64,000 nucleotides of DNA, taken from Adiantum capillus-veneris. Lineage: Eukaryota > Streptophyta > Polypodiopsida > Polypodiales > Pteridaceae. This document shows, piece after piece, positions 9,741-19,086 of the stretch. Both the position numbers and the translations under genes were made by a program. A model generated the notes under the pieces. The model ran no database searches and was not told the origin of the DNA. It saw only the letters and a list, made by a program, of their open reading frames with translations. Where the stretch lies: the NCBI GenBank assembly GCA_014529385.2, contig CM043949.1:147539850-147603849 (forward strand). The letters run 5' to 3'. Position 1 is the stretch's first letter. Every line of letters begins with the position of its first letter.

Positions 9741-10929
9741 TTATCCTCCTACAATTCCTTGTGCTACCTTTTCATCTGGAGTAAGCTTAGGTTTAGCCAT
9801 TGTGTTAGCCTTACCCTTAGATTCATTGAAAGAATTATTTTCTGAGAGACTCTTGGAAGATTGGTTAGAAGAGTTACCATTCTTACCGTTCTTTCCGTTC
9901 TGAGAAGTCTGCGAGGTACTTGTGGAAGTCTTATTCTCCTTAGGCTTTCCCTTGTTGTGCTTCATTTCTTGTGCGAGAGCAATCACTACCGCCTTGTTAA
10001 GATCGATTGGATCCAACACCTCGACATCGTACTTGATATACTCGTCCAATCCAAAGAGAAAAGCCTCTTTGCGCTCATCGTCCGATTTTCGTAATTGAGT
10101 GCCTAGCTGCAAAACACGATTAGAAAAAGACGCGACTGGCATACCATTTTGCTTGAGAGAGCGCCAATCATCCTTCAATCGTGCAAGGTACTGAGGTTGC
10201 ATAAACCGCGCCTTGAGCTTGTCTTGGAAATCAGCCCAATTGAAGAAAAGGGGCGTGAATCCGTCGGCTTCCTCTAGGTGCACGGCTAGTTGTGCCTCTT
10301 GCCATGCGTGGTACCAATTGATGGCATCACCGGCAAGGTACATAGCTGCCGTCAAAACTTTGCTATTTTTTGTCTTCTTAGTTGTCGCAAAATAAGCATT
10401 AAATTGATGCAACCAAGAATGAATAACCATAGCATCCATCTTATCGTCATACTTACTGAAAGTCAACTTCTCTGTGACTGGATAGTTGGAATCCGCATCG
10501 TGGCTTGCGTCACTTGATGAACTCCCACGATCCTTGGGTGGTTCAGATTTCGAGGCAAGTACCTGTCGAACCAATTCTTGAGTTCGTAGTTCTCTTTGAG
10601 CCTCACGCTCAATCTCCAAGGCCGCTCTTTGAGCTGCCTCTTCTGCCTTTCTTTGTTGTTTTCTTTCTTTGTGTGCGTCGCGCTCGCGTTCTAAAGCAAG
10701 GCGATTTGCTTCTTGCTCGCGGTCCTTAGCAAGGCGATTTGCTTCTTGTTTGCCCATCATGGCCATCATCTGCTTCACCATTTCCTCCATAGGGTTTGGT
10801 ACACTTGGTTGCGTAGATGGCGAAGGGGGAGGGTCGAAAAAGTCTCCTGGTGGGGGAAAAATCTTCGCCGCCTCTCTCATGCTCATCACCTGTATGCGAA
10901 GTATCTATTCCACTTCGGGTGACGACCAA
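9741..10929 (-). pseudogene. Gag of element M
   Basis: It probably starts at the ATG at 10929 (MVVTRSGIDTSHTGDEHERG, a start shared with P1 and P2). A frameshift near 10850 passes into the long frame 10889-9741 (382 codons). Features in order: a Lys/Arg/Glu-rich coiled coil (REQEANRLALERERDAHKER), a linker, then a retrotransposon gag capsid domain with the diagnostic region AMYLAGDAINWYHAW and FQDKLKARFMQPQY, then a Ser/Asn/Lys-rich tail. The CCHC knuckle (CFHCHIKGHIKRTCP) lies just downstream near 9640-9690 in another frame. Gag would package element RNA. P1 and P2 lack the capsid and knuckle part entirely. Confidence 0.75.
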
Positions 10930-11400
10930 GCACTATGATCCTTGGTTCTTAAGCTTACGAGGAACTTGGGTTCTTGAGGGTCTTGGGTTCTTGGGTTCAT
11001 GGGTTCTTGAGGAGTTTGAGGTTCTTGAGGTTTTTCTTGAGGTTTCTTTCGCTTGCAAACCGTGTTTGAGAAGGATCTTCTCTTCACCCGAGTTCTACTC
11101 CTTTCTGCGGGCGCACCCCTTGGCGGCCTTGCGCTCACAAGGTTGCTTTTCCCCACCTCACGTCGATTGGCCGGCCGCTAAGTGCACGGTCCGCTCTCAA
11201 TGAGTGACAAGAGACACAAGGGGAGGCTGGACAAGCCCTTCTTTCTTGGGATTCTTGTCACTCTTCAACAAAACACGATTAGGAATCGACACACCCAAGC
11301 GAACTTGGGTTCGTGCGACCTCAACAAGCAAATTTTTTTTGGTGGTTCTTGTGGTTCTTTCCTTGAGTGATACAGAACACTGCCAAAGCTTTGATACCAA

Positions 11401-12664
11401 TGTTAGGTGCAGCGGAATGAATATTTGCACTTTGCTCAAGATGCGTACTCTGAACTGTGCTCAAGGTTCCCTTTAGTTCTTATGGAAGGGAGAGCCTTCC
11501 GTTCTTAATGGAAAGTGCTATGATCACAACAAAGTGAATGGACATTGTGCGTGCATGTGTATGAGACTGAGAGATAGAGAGAGAAGAGAGATACGACACC
11601 AGAGACGTTGTAAAACCCTCCTCCAAAGGCCCCACTCTCGTCGGTAAGAGTGGTCTACTATTGATTGCACAAAGTGGTACAATGCGGATGCAATGGACTG
11701 ATGCAACTTGGGACTATGCCGATGACGACGACGGTGATGACGACGACGACTTTAGGGCTGAAATCTGTGGTCTTCTAACTGCTGAATTTCGGGGCTATTT
11801 CGGTGGCTGAAAATGACTATTTCGGCTGCGTTTTCGAGGCTGAAAATGGAGACCTTCTGCAATGCTTCTAGGGCTGAATCTGCTACTGTGGGGGATGCTG
11901 AAAACGCTGCTGCAACTGCTGCATTTATGGCTGAAAACCAAAAACGCTGGGCTGCCTCTCTAGCGTTAGTGAAAAACGCTGATTGTTCTGGGTCTGCTGG
12001 CGATCATGGAATGGCTGCAAATGCCAGGGCTGTGGGGTGCTGAGGGTATGCAAAAATGCGAGGGCTAGGTGTTGATGGAGAACAAAACGCTAGGGCTGAT
12101 TGACTATGGCGATCAAGCAAGGCTGAAATTTGGGACTGTCGGCGATGATCAAGGCTGAAATCGCCAATGCTAGGTGGGGATGCTGATGGAAACCAAAAAC
12201 GCTGGGGTATCTATGGCGAGGATGGAGACCAAAAACGCCAAGGGTGCTGATGGGGGTTCCTGCTGAGAAGGTGTCTGTTGAGCGGGAAGCTCCTGCTGCC
12301 TCTTCTACCAAAAAGTGCTAACTTGGGTTTGCTTATATATTAACTTAGCAAAATTGCCCTACCTACTTCTGTTGGAAAGTCACTTAAAAATAATAAGTGA
12401 AAAATACCAAAAATAGGGAAAATAGGCTAAACACACTGGAAAATTCTCCTGACTGAATCTGATGGATTCTGATGGGAATGCTTATGATCACGCAGTGTGC
12501 AACCAGAGGATATGCATCTATGCTAAGTGACTGGGCATGCACGGTCTACGAATAGACTCACAAAAGTGCCAGATCACTTCTAATCTAGACTGACTGAATT
12601 GACTGAACCTTGATCATGCTGTAGCTTGTCCACGGACACATAGGGTTGGATGTGTCACGTGACA
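11401..12664 (-). repeat. 5' LTR of M
   Basis: The 1264-bp partner of 6799-8045, near-identical by eye with scattered substitutions and small indels. It has the same palindromic start (at 12664) and the same end CACCTAACA next to the primer site. Confidence 0.85.
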
Positions 12665-12669
12665 CTGGG

Positions 12670-15284
12670 ATAGCTAGATCACAAGAGATCCAACATCGGT
12701 CGCTGGCGGATCTCATCAATCTCCTCCATGGTCAGTAGTCTGACCGGCGTCGTGAATGTCGAGCCAAAGTGATCCGAATCCTTTGATGCAGCCTCCGTCG
12801 ATGCTGTGTAGTCCTCCGCAGTCGTGGGCGTCTGGATCTCCCCAGCTCAGTCGCCCGATCGATCAGTGTGCCTCTGGTGTGAGGCGACGAGCTCTGCTGT
12901 GGTAGTAACTCCTCCGGGTGTCCAGTGGCAACTCGAAAGAAATCTGTGATATGTCTCTAAGACTGGCTAGCCTCTCCTTGCATCAGGCTCTCTCTGTGTC
13001 TGCGTAGCTCAAGCAAAAACAAACCCAAGCATCTCTGATCCTCGTACTGCATGACACTGGAGAATGGTCCAAAGTCCTCTCTGAACAAGCAATGGAAGCG
13101 GCCTCATATCTCGTAGTAGATGGGACAGTGGCATGTGTAGTGCAACTCTGTCTCGGGCTCGATGTCACACAGGGGGCATGTCCTGGCCTCTGCTGGTACT
13201 CCGCTGTATCTCCCAGTCTCGATCCGCAGCTGGTGTGAAGATGTGCGTATCTGGCCGATAGCACATCGTATCCCATGAGACAAGTGGGTATCCATGTATC
13301 TGGGCCTCGTCACAAAACCATCAACCGTAAGCTGGAAGAGATGCTCTCTGTAGAAAGCCATCTTCGTGCCCAGCTCCTGTGCTAGCTGTATCCATGTCCT
13401 CCTGGTGTCTAGCTGAGTCAAGTCCTGGCGGATGAGCCTGGTGATCTCGGACTGTGTAAGTATCAGAGAGGGTGCATCCAGTGAGTACTGGAAGGGAGGC
13501 AATCTGTCTATATTGAACCCATGCGCCTGAAACCATGATGTCATCTACCCATACCAGCATGCTTTATCTCCCTGCATGGCTAACTGTCGAGAGGACTCAA
13601 GTGCAAGGCGGGCATATCTGTCTCTGGGAAGTTCCCAGATGCGGTGTATGAAGGAGACAGACCTGGTGAGCGCCTCAACCACTAGTGGGGGGGCAGCTAG
13701 CTCTGCTTGGACAATAGCACGTGGTACTGAAGCCTTGGCTCTAGTGAGCCGCGAGATCATAGAGACCAGAGGCTTCTCCATGTCCCCCCATCCATCACTG
13801 CGGCCTGTCCTTCCGTGATGATCCAATGAAGGTCCCCAAATCTCAGCTCCATAAAGCAATGCAGAAGCCACCAGAGTGTCAAAGAGCCAGAGCTTCGTCC
13901 GAGGCTTCTGAAACTGAACCTGTGAACACATCCTTTCCAATCTACCCAATGCTGCATGGGCTCTGGTCAGTCTAGTCTCTGCTGCCCTTCTCAATGAAAA
14001 TGCTGGCCCACTAAAAACCACTCCGAGGTAAGTGTACGCATTTGTATACTCCATTGTCTCCTGGCCGTATGTGAATGCTGGCGTTGACCTCCTTATCCAC
14101 TGTGGGGTGGTATTAAATACCATGACCTTGGTTTTACCAAGGTTGACGGACAAACCACTTTCCTGAGCAAACCTATTCAAAGCATCCAAGTGACGTTGCA
14201 TCCCCTCCGGAGAGTCGGGGATCAACACAATATCATCAGCATATAACAATAATGGAATCCGTGTCCCTGCCAGCTGTGCACCTCTATCACCATCTCTCTC
14301 AATGTAGTCAGAAACCTCATCCACATACATACCAAATAGAGTAGGAGAGAGCGGGCAGCCTTGCTTCACCCCAATAGCGGAGTGAATCGGTGTGGATAGA
14401 CCCTCTGAGGTGCGTACCTGCACCACTACTGACGAGTATAATTCCATGACCCCCAAATGAGCTCTGTGGGTACTCCCATCTGCTGTAATCTGCGCATCAA
14501 TCTAGCTTTGGGCACTGTGTCAAATGCTTTGCGGAAATCCACAAAGCTACAATAGATCCGTCTCCCACGCGATCTACCCTCCTCAATGATGGCTCTGAGT
14601 GTCAAGATATGGTCAAGAGTAGAAAAACCCCTCCTGAACCCTACCTGCCCGGCTGCACGTATCCCCTCCCTCTCTGCCCATCTACTCAGCTGCTGCTCAA
14701 GAATAGATGCGTACAACCGTGCCAATGTGTGTCCAATCATGATAGTGAGATAATTCTCAGGTTCCATAGGGTCTCCTGACTTGAAGATAGGTACAATAGT
14801 AGATAGGCTCCAAGTATCAGGCAAGCCCTCACACATGGCACGGTTAAACATCACTGCTAGAAGCTCTGCTAGTAGATCTCTGGCATGCATGAAATGCTCG
14901 GCCACTAAACCATCATGATCGTATGCTCTCCCAGTCCTCATCCTGTCAATGGCCTTCCTCACCATCTCCGCGGTGAAAAAAGCACATGTGTGTGGGCATG
15001 GATCAGGAGGGTCGGGAAGGGGGGGCTGCTTAGGAACTGTGTACAGAGATGATGCGTACTGGCCCCAATGCTCTGTAGAAGTGATGGCAGGGGGGGGGGG
15101 GGGGGGGGGGGGGGGAGAGTGCTCCTGAAAGAGCCGCCATGCCTCACGTGAGTCCTGACTCAAGAATAGCTTATATAGATCTTGCTCTAGGCGAGCCAAA
15201 AATGCCCTCTTCTTCCGCCGCACTAGGCGTCGGAAGTCAATCTGTGACTGTCTGTGAGTGATGTCCCCCAAAAGCACCTCCCTC
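12670..15284 (-). pseudogene. LINE ORF2 (linker, reverse transcriptase, CCHC C-terminus), copy 2
   Basis: Only three clear lesions are visible: the 5' truncation, a one-base loss near 14450 that shifts frame at the MGVPTELIWG segment, and a TAG at about 13545 where copy 1 has a Glu codon. Order: basic linker (VRRKKRAFLARLEQDLYKLF), a poly-proline tract encoded by the G-run at 15090-15115, RT fingers, FVDFRKAFDTVP, GVKQGCPLSP, LLLYADDIVLI with both catalytic Asp, thumb, then CPLCDIEPETELHYTCHC, the zinc-finger-like motif found after LINE RTs. The frame can be followed to MEEIDEIRQRPMLDLL, with a stop near 12675, a few bases from the insertion site of M. Confidence 0.85.
15090..15115. repeat. 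Poly-G run (26 G) in LINE ORF2
   Basis: A homopolymer in the linker coding region, read as poly-proline on the minus strand. The equivalent run in LINE copy 1 (2192-2205) has 14 G, so the tract varies in length between copies. Confidence 0.9.
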
Positions 15285-15606
15285 GTCATCATCGTCGTCA
15301 TCGCCGACATAGCCTAGACTTGCATCAGTCACATGCATTCACTTTGTACCAGATTGTGCAATCATAAGTAGACCGCTCTCGCCATAGAGTGGGGCCTTCG
15401 GAGGAGGGTTTTACAACGTCTCTAGTGTCGTATTCTCTTCTCTATCTCTCAGACTCATGCACTTCCATTCACTTTGTTTGTGATCATAGCATTCTCTCAT
15501 TAAGAACGAAAGGCTCTCCCTTCCATAAGAACGAAAGGAATCTTTAGCACAGTTTGGAGCACTCATCTTGAGCAAAGCGCAAACATTCATTCCGCTGCAC
15601 CTAACA
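15285..15606 (+). repeat. 5' LTR of P1 (last 322 bp only)
   Basis: It starts inside the GTCGTCATCGCCGACAT region and ends CTGCACCTAACA next to the primer-binding site. The upstream 800 or so bases are missing at the junction with LINE copy 2. Confidence 0.8.
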
Positions 15607-15619
15607 TTGGTATCAGAGC
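15607..15619 (+). promoter_or_regulatory. Primer-binding site of P1 (tRNA-Met type)
   Basis: TTGGTATCAGAGC directly follows the LTR end and is complementary to the 3' end of plant initiator tRNA-Met, the usual primer for minus-strand synthesis. Confidence 0.85.
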
Positions 15620-15954
15620 TTTGGCAGTGTTCTATATCACTCAAGGAAAGAATCACAAGAATTTTTTCTTTTTTTGCTTATTGAGGTTGCACGAACCCAA
15701 GTTCGCTTGGGCGTGTCGATTCCTAATCGTGTTTTTGAAGAGTGAAAGGAATCCCAAGAAAGAAGGGCTTGTCCTGCCTCCCCTTGTGTCTCTTTTCACT
15801 CATTGAGAGCGGACCGTGCACTTAGCGGCCAGCCAATTGACGTGAGGTGGAAAAAAGCAACCTTGGTGTGAGCGCAAGGCCGCCAAGGGGTGCGCCCGCG
15901 GGAAAGGAGTAGAACTCGGGTGAAGAGAAGATCCTTCTCAAACACGGTTTGCAA

Positions 15955-16065
15955 GCGAAAGAAAACCTTAAGAACCTCAAGAACCCAAGACCCACAAGAA
16001 CCCAAGTTTCTCATGAACTTAAGAACCCAAGACCACAAGAACCCACAAGACCCCACGACTTCAGA
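15955..16065 (+). repeat. AAGAACC-rich leader repeat of P1
   Basis: Degenerate short tandem units of the type CAAGAACC(C/T) fill the stretch before the ORF. The same leader occurs in P2 (32617-32725) and, reversed, in M (10935-11050). Because it is untranslated or N-terminal it may be a packaging or spacing element; no function is shown. Confidence 0.6.
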
Positions 16066-17544
16066 ATGGTCATCACTCGAAGCGGAATGGATACTTTGCT
16101 CCGAGGTGATGAGCATGAGAGAGGCGAAGAAGAATTTTCCCCACCAGGAGGTTTTTCTGACCCTTCCCCATCTACGTCAAGGATTGCACTAACTCATATG
16201 GAGGCTTTCGACAAGAGGATGATGGACAGGAAGTTAGAACACGAAGGAAGAGAAGCAGAAAGAAAGGCCTACGAAGAAGAAATGGCAGCCATAGATCGTG
16301 ATTACGAAGAAGAAGTGGCAGCCATAGAGCGTCAGTACGACTTGGAAGAAAAAGAAAGTCAAGCAAGATTTGATTGCGAGACGAAAGCAAGAATGCAAGA
16401 GATGTTGCGACTCTTTTCTCAAGTTCAAGCACAGATGCAAGAGATTCGGGAAAAGGAGACTCTCTCAGTCTCTTCTTCTCCCAAGCATGACACACAGGAT
16501 TTGAATGACAATGATAAGCATGATGATTTGAATGATAATGATGAGCATGATGATTTGCATGTTCAAGATGTGATTTCTCACAAGCATGATGATTTGCATG
16601 AAGATGACGTAATTGTTCACAAGGATGATGTGTTAGTGGATGCTTTTTCTAGCGAAGCTAACCTCGTTGCAGATTCGATCAATCACGAAGGATTGATCTT
16701 GGCTTTCGAGTCGAGGTCCAAAGAACCCCCACAGGACGACTCGACCCCTCAGGAAGAACCAATCTTGGCTCTCGAGCCTAGGTCCAAAGAGCCCTCACAG
16801 AAAGTATTGTGTGTTCGCATGATTGATACGCACGCATTGTTCGAGTATTTCATTCGTGATCGTTTCCTATATTTTAGTCAGCGTCTTTATGTGATCCCTT
16901 TTCCTAGGCATGACATATTGTACGTTGAGCACGTTTCACTCATAAATGAGCACGAATGTATGCGGATTGTTCATGAAAAGCTGAAAAGTATGCATTCAAG
17001 GAAGTCACATTCCATGTCTCTTCCTTGGCATGACACATTTGTAGAACGAACACATGAAAGTATGAGCACCAAGCATGGGCATTTCCATTGTGTTTTGCCA
17101 CAGTTGATTACTCTAGATCATAAGAGAAAGATTCAATCTCATTGTTTGCGTATATGTGGTGAACGGTTTGGCATTCCATCTCTTTGTTCATCTACATTGC
17201 ATGAACAGTCTTTGAGGAAGACAATATTTTTTCCACTCACTTTACATGGAATAGGAATGTTCATGGTTTTGTGTTGGAGGTGGTTTCAGGAATTTTCAAC
17301 CATGGAGATTCTTGAAGAAAGAAGCATGACACTCGACGAAGTTGAAGCATCGAAGGAGCCACAGAAGACTTTGTGTCGCTTTCGACACGGCCCAAAGAAG
17401 CAAGCATTGCAGACCTTTATGAAGTTCAAGTACCGCACGACCCACACATCAGAGTCGGCCGGCGAAGAGTCCCTTCTAGGATTCCGGATATTGTTGGCGA
17501 TCTCCCTCGACGCCATAGAGTTCGGTACCAGTACCTCACTTTGA
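16066..17544 (+). CDS. Unknown-function ORF of P1 (coiled coil, His/Asp repeats, conserved C-domain)
   Basis: An open frame of about 492 codons from MVITRSGMDT to a stop 12 bases before the 3' LTR. The frame is open further upstream to 15949, but MVITRSG is the start shared with P2 and, as MVVTRSG, M. Layout: residues 1-40 gag-like start, about 40-130 a charged coiled coil (RKLEHEGREAERKAYEEEM), about 140-200 the His/Asp repeat region (KHDDLNDNDEHDDLH), about 245-480 the conserved domain (RMIDTHALFEYFIRDRFLYF, SMSLPWHDT, GMFMVLCWRWFQEF). Capsid, knuckle and protease found in M are absent, fusing the gag N-terminus to the unknown domain. It has no stop codon although P1 is the oldest element in the nest. 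Function is not known. Confidence 0.65.
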   Translation: MVITRSGMDTLLRGDEHERGEEEFSPPGGFSDPSPSTSRIALTHMEAFDKRMMDRKLEHEGREAERKAYEEEMAAIDRDYEEEVAAIERQYDLEEKESQARFDCETKARMQEMLRLFSQVQAQMQEIREKETLSVSSSPKHDTQDLNDNDKHDDLNDNDEHDDLHVQDVISHKHDDLHEDDVIVHKDDVLVDAFSSEANLVADSINHEGLILAFESRSKEPPQDDSTPQEEPILALEPRSKEPSQKVLCVRMIDTHALFEYFIRDRFLYFSQRLYVIPFPRHDILYVEHVSLINEHECMRIVHEKLKSMHSRKSHSMSLPWHDTFVERTHESMSTKHGHFHCVLPQLITLDHKRKIQSHCLRICGERFGIPSLCSSTLHEQSLRKTIFFPLTLHGIGMFMVLCWRWFQEFSTMEILEERSMTLDEVEASKEPQKTLCRFRHGPKKQALQTFMKFKYRTTHTSESAGEESLLGFRILLAISLDAIEFGTSTSL

Positions 17545-17555
17545 AAAGGAGGGGA

Positions 17556-18072
17556 TGTCACGTGACACATCCAACCCCATGTGTCCGTGGACAAGCTACA
17601 GCACGACAAGGGTTCAGTCAATCCAGTCAGTCTAGATTTAGAAGTCAGTCTAGATTTAGAAGTGATCTGGCACTTTTGTGAGTCTATTCGTAGACCGTGC
17701 ATGCCCAGTCACTTAGTATAGATGCATATCCTCTGGTTGCACACAGCATGATCATAAGCATTCCCATCAGATTCCATCAAGGGAATTTTCCAGTACATTT
17801 AGCCTATTTTTGACATTTTTCACTTATTATTTTTAAGTGACTTTTATTGGAGAGTAGGTAGGGCAAATTAGTTTGTATATAAGAAAACTAGAGCTAGCAC
17901 TATTTGCCAGAAGAGGCAACAGGAGCCAAGCTCAGCAGGCAACTTCTCCATCAAGACCCCTTGGTGGATTTCCTCCAAGCAAGAAGCAAGAACCTCCCCT
18001 AGCGTTTTTGAAGACCCCTTTCCTAGCGTTCCAGCAGGCATCCTCGTCAGGCAGTTCCAGCCACTAGCCTTT
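17556..18072 (+). repeat. 3' LTR of P1, first part
   Basis: It begins TGTCACGTGACACATCC right after the polypurine tract. A TATA-like GTATATAAG lies near 17874. It breaks off at 18072 where P2 begins and resumes at 36041. Confidence 0.8.
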
Positions 18073-18450
18073 TGTCAAGTGACACATCCAACCCTATGCG
18101 TCCGTGGACAAGCTACAGCACGACAAGGGTTCAGTCAGTCCAGTCAATCTAGATTTAGAAGTGATCTGGCACTTTTGTGAGTCTATTTGTAGACCATGCA
18201 TGCCCAGTCACTTAGTGTAGATGCATATCCTCTCGTTGCACAAGGCATGATCATCAGTATTCCCATCAAAATCCATTAGAATCAGTTACGGGATTTTTCC
18301 AGTGCATTTAGCCTATTTTCCCTATTTTTGACATTTTTCACTTGTTAATTTGAGTGACTTTCCAACAAAAGTAGGTAGGGCAATTTCGCTAAGTTTATAT
18401 ATAAGCAAACCCAAGTTAGCACTAAATGGCAGAAGAGGCAGCAGGAGCTC
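18073..18450 (+). repeat. 5' LTR of P2, first part
   Basis: It begins TGTCAAGTGACACATCC (one base changed in the palindrome). It includes a clear TATA box TTTATATATAAGC at about 18393-18405. Chromovirus A is inserted at 18450, about 45 bp after the TATA box. The LTR resumes at 31484. Confidence 0.8.
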
Positions 18451-19015
18451 TGTCACAAAGTGATGACGTGGCGGACAGCAGAAACCCTAATTTCTGCCAA
18501 AAACCCTAAAATTCCTACAAACCCTAATTTTTGCCAGAAACCCTAATTTCCGAAAATCGCGGAGGCTGAAATTTATTATAAAAAAAAAAATTGGAAAATG
18601 ATGAGCGACGCAAATTTCGCTTTTTCTCTACTTAAATGAGAAAGAGAGAGAATGCTTTTGCTTTCATGTTTTGACTCTCTGTGAGAGAGAGAGAGCAATT
18701 GCTTTTGATTTGAAGCTTTTGGGGCTCTGCTTTTGGGCATCCCTTGTAACCTTTAAATTAGTGGTGACAGCCTCACTTCTCAGGGCATCTGGACGCAGAG
18801 TCTGAGAGTGAAACCCTAACCGCTCTTTTGTACTTTGATGATTGATTAATATAAAAAGAAATACCGAAAGGGGCGCCAGTCTTTGGGGCCAATATCTCTA
18901 GGCACGAAACTCCGCCGGGCCAGTGCAAATCTATTGTGATCTGTGAATTGTTTTGAAGTGGTTATTTGGTGCTGTCGCGGTTGATTCTTGACTTGGAGTG
19001 TCCAAGTCTGTTACA
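18451..19015 (+). repeat. 5' LTR of chromovirus A
   Basis: 565 bp, TGTCACAAAGTGATGACGTGG to CCAAGTCTGTTACA. It opens with a TGACGTGG ACGT-core motif followed by several AAACCCTAA telo-box words, then a T/A-rich stretch. The primer site GTGGTATCAGAGC follows directly. Confidence 0.9.
18478..18550 (+). promoter_or_regulatory. Telo-box cluster in the chromovirus LTR
   Basis: Four AAACCCTAA/AAACCCTAAA words occur within about 75 bp (AGAAACCCTAATTTC, AAAAACCCTAAAATT and so on). The same cluster is at 22828-22893 and 28808-28875 (B LTRs) and 30937-31010 (A 3' LTR). AAACCCTAA is the plant telomere unit and, as the telo-box, a known binding word for TRB-type Myb factors. A role in LTR transcription or silencing is inferred. 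Confidence 0.55.
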
Positions 19016-19086
19016 GTGGTATCAGAGCACGGCCGAGTTCTCTTCTACGGGAAATCCGATGCCCGAATTTTTTTTCCGCGGCACCT

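Larger units (their letters stand above)
6799..12664 (-). mobile_element. LTR retrotransposon M: gag, protease and an unknown ORF, no RT or integrase
   Basis: A complete element bounded by two long LTRs (6799-8045 and 11401-12664) with a perfect 5-bp target duplication CTGGG. The tRNA-Met primer site (TTGGTATCAAAGC, minus strand) touches the 5' LTR at 11388-11400, and a polypurine tract (AAAAGGAGGGGA) touches the 3' LTR at 8046-8058. The internal part of about 3.35 kb encodes a gag with CCHC knuckle, a decayed protease and a 3' ORF of unknown function. No RT, RNase H or integrase motif was found in any frame, so it is non-autonomous. The gag style suggests Ty3 ancestry. P1 and P2 belong to the same family. 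Confidence 0.85.
6617..15284 (-). mobile_element. LINE copy 2, 5'-truncated and split by element M
   Basis: The body (15284-12665) holds the end of the endonuclease-RT linker, the RT and the C-terminal region. The 3' UTR resumes at 6798 and runs to 6617, ending in the (TC)n tail. The split is supported by a perfect 5-bp duplication CTGGG at 6794-6798 and 12665-12669 around element M. The 5' end is cut at 15284, where LTR sequence of P1 begins; the shared octamer CCTCCCTC precedes the break. It carries the same ORF2 as copy 1 but better preserved, so it is probably the younger copy. Confidence 0.75.

Noticed and set aside
18478-18550. Interstitial telomere sequence
   Set aside because: The AAACCCTAA words are separated by other bases and recur at the same place in every LTR, so they are part of the LTR and not a telomere remnant.
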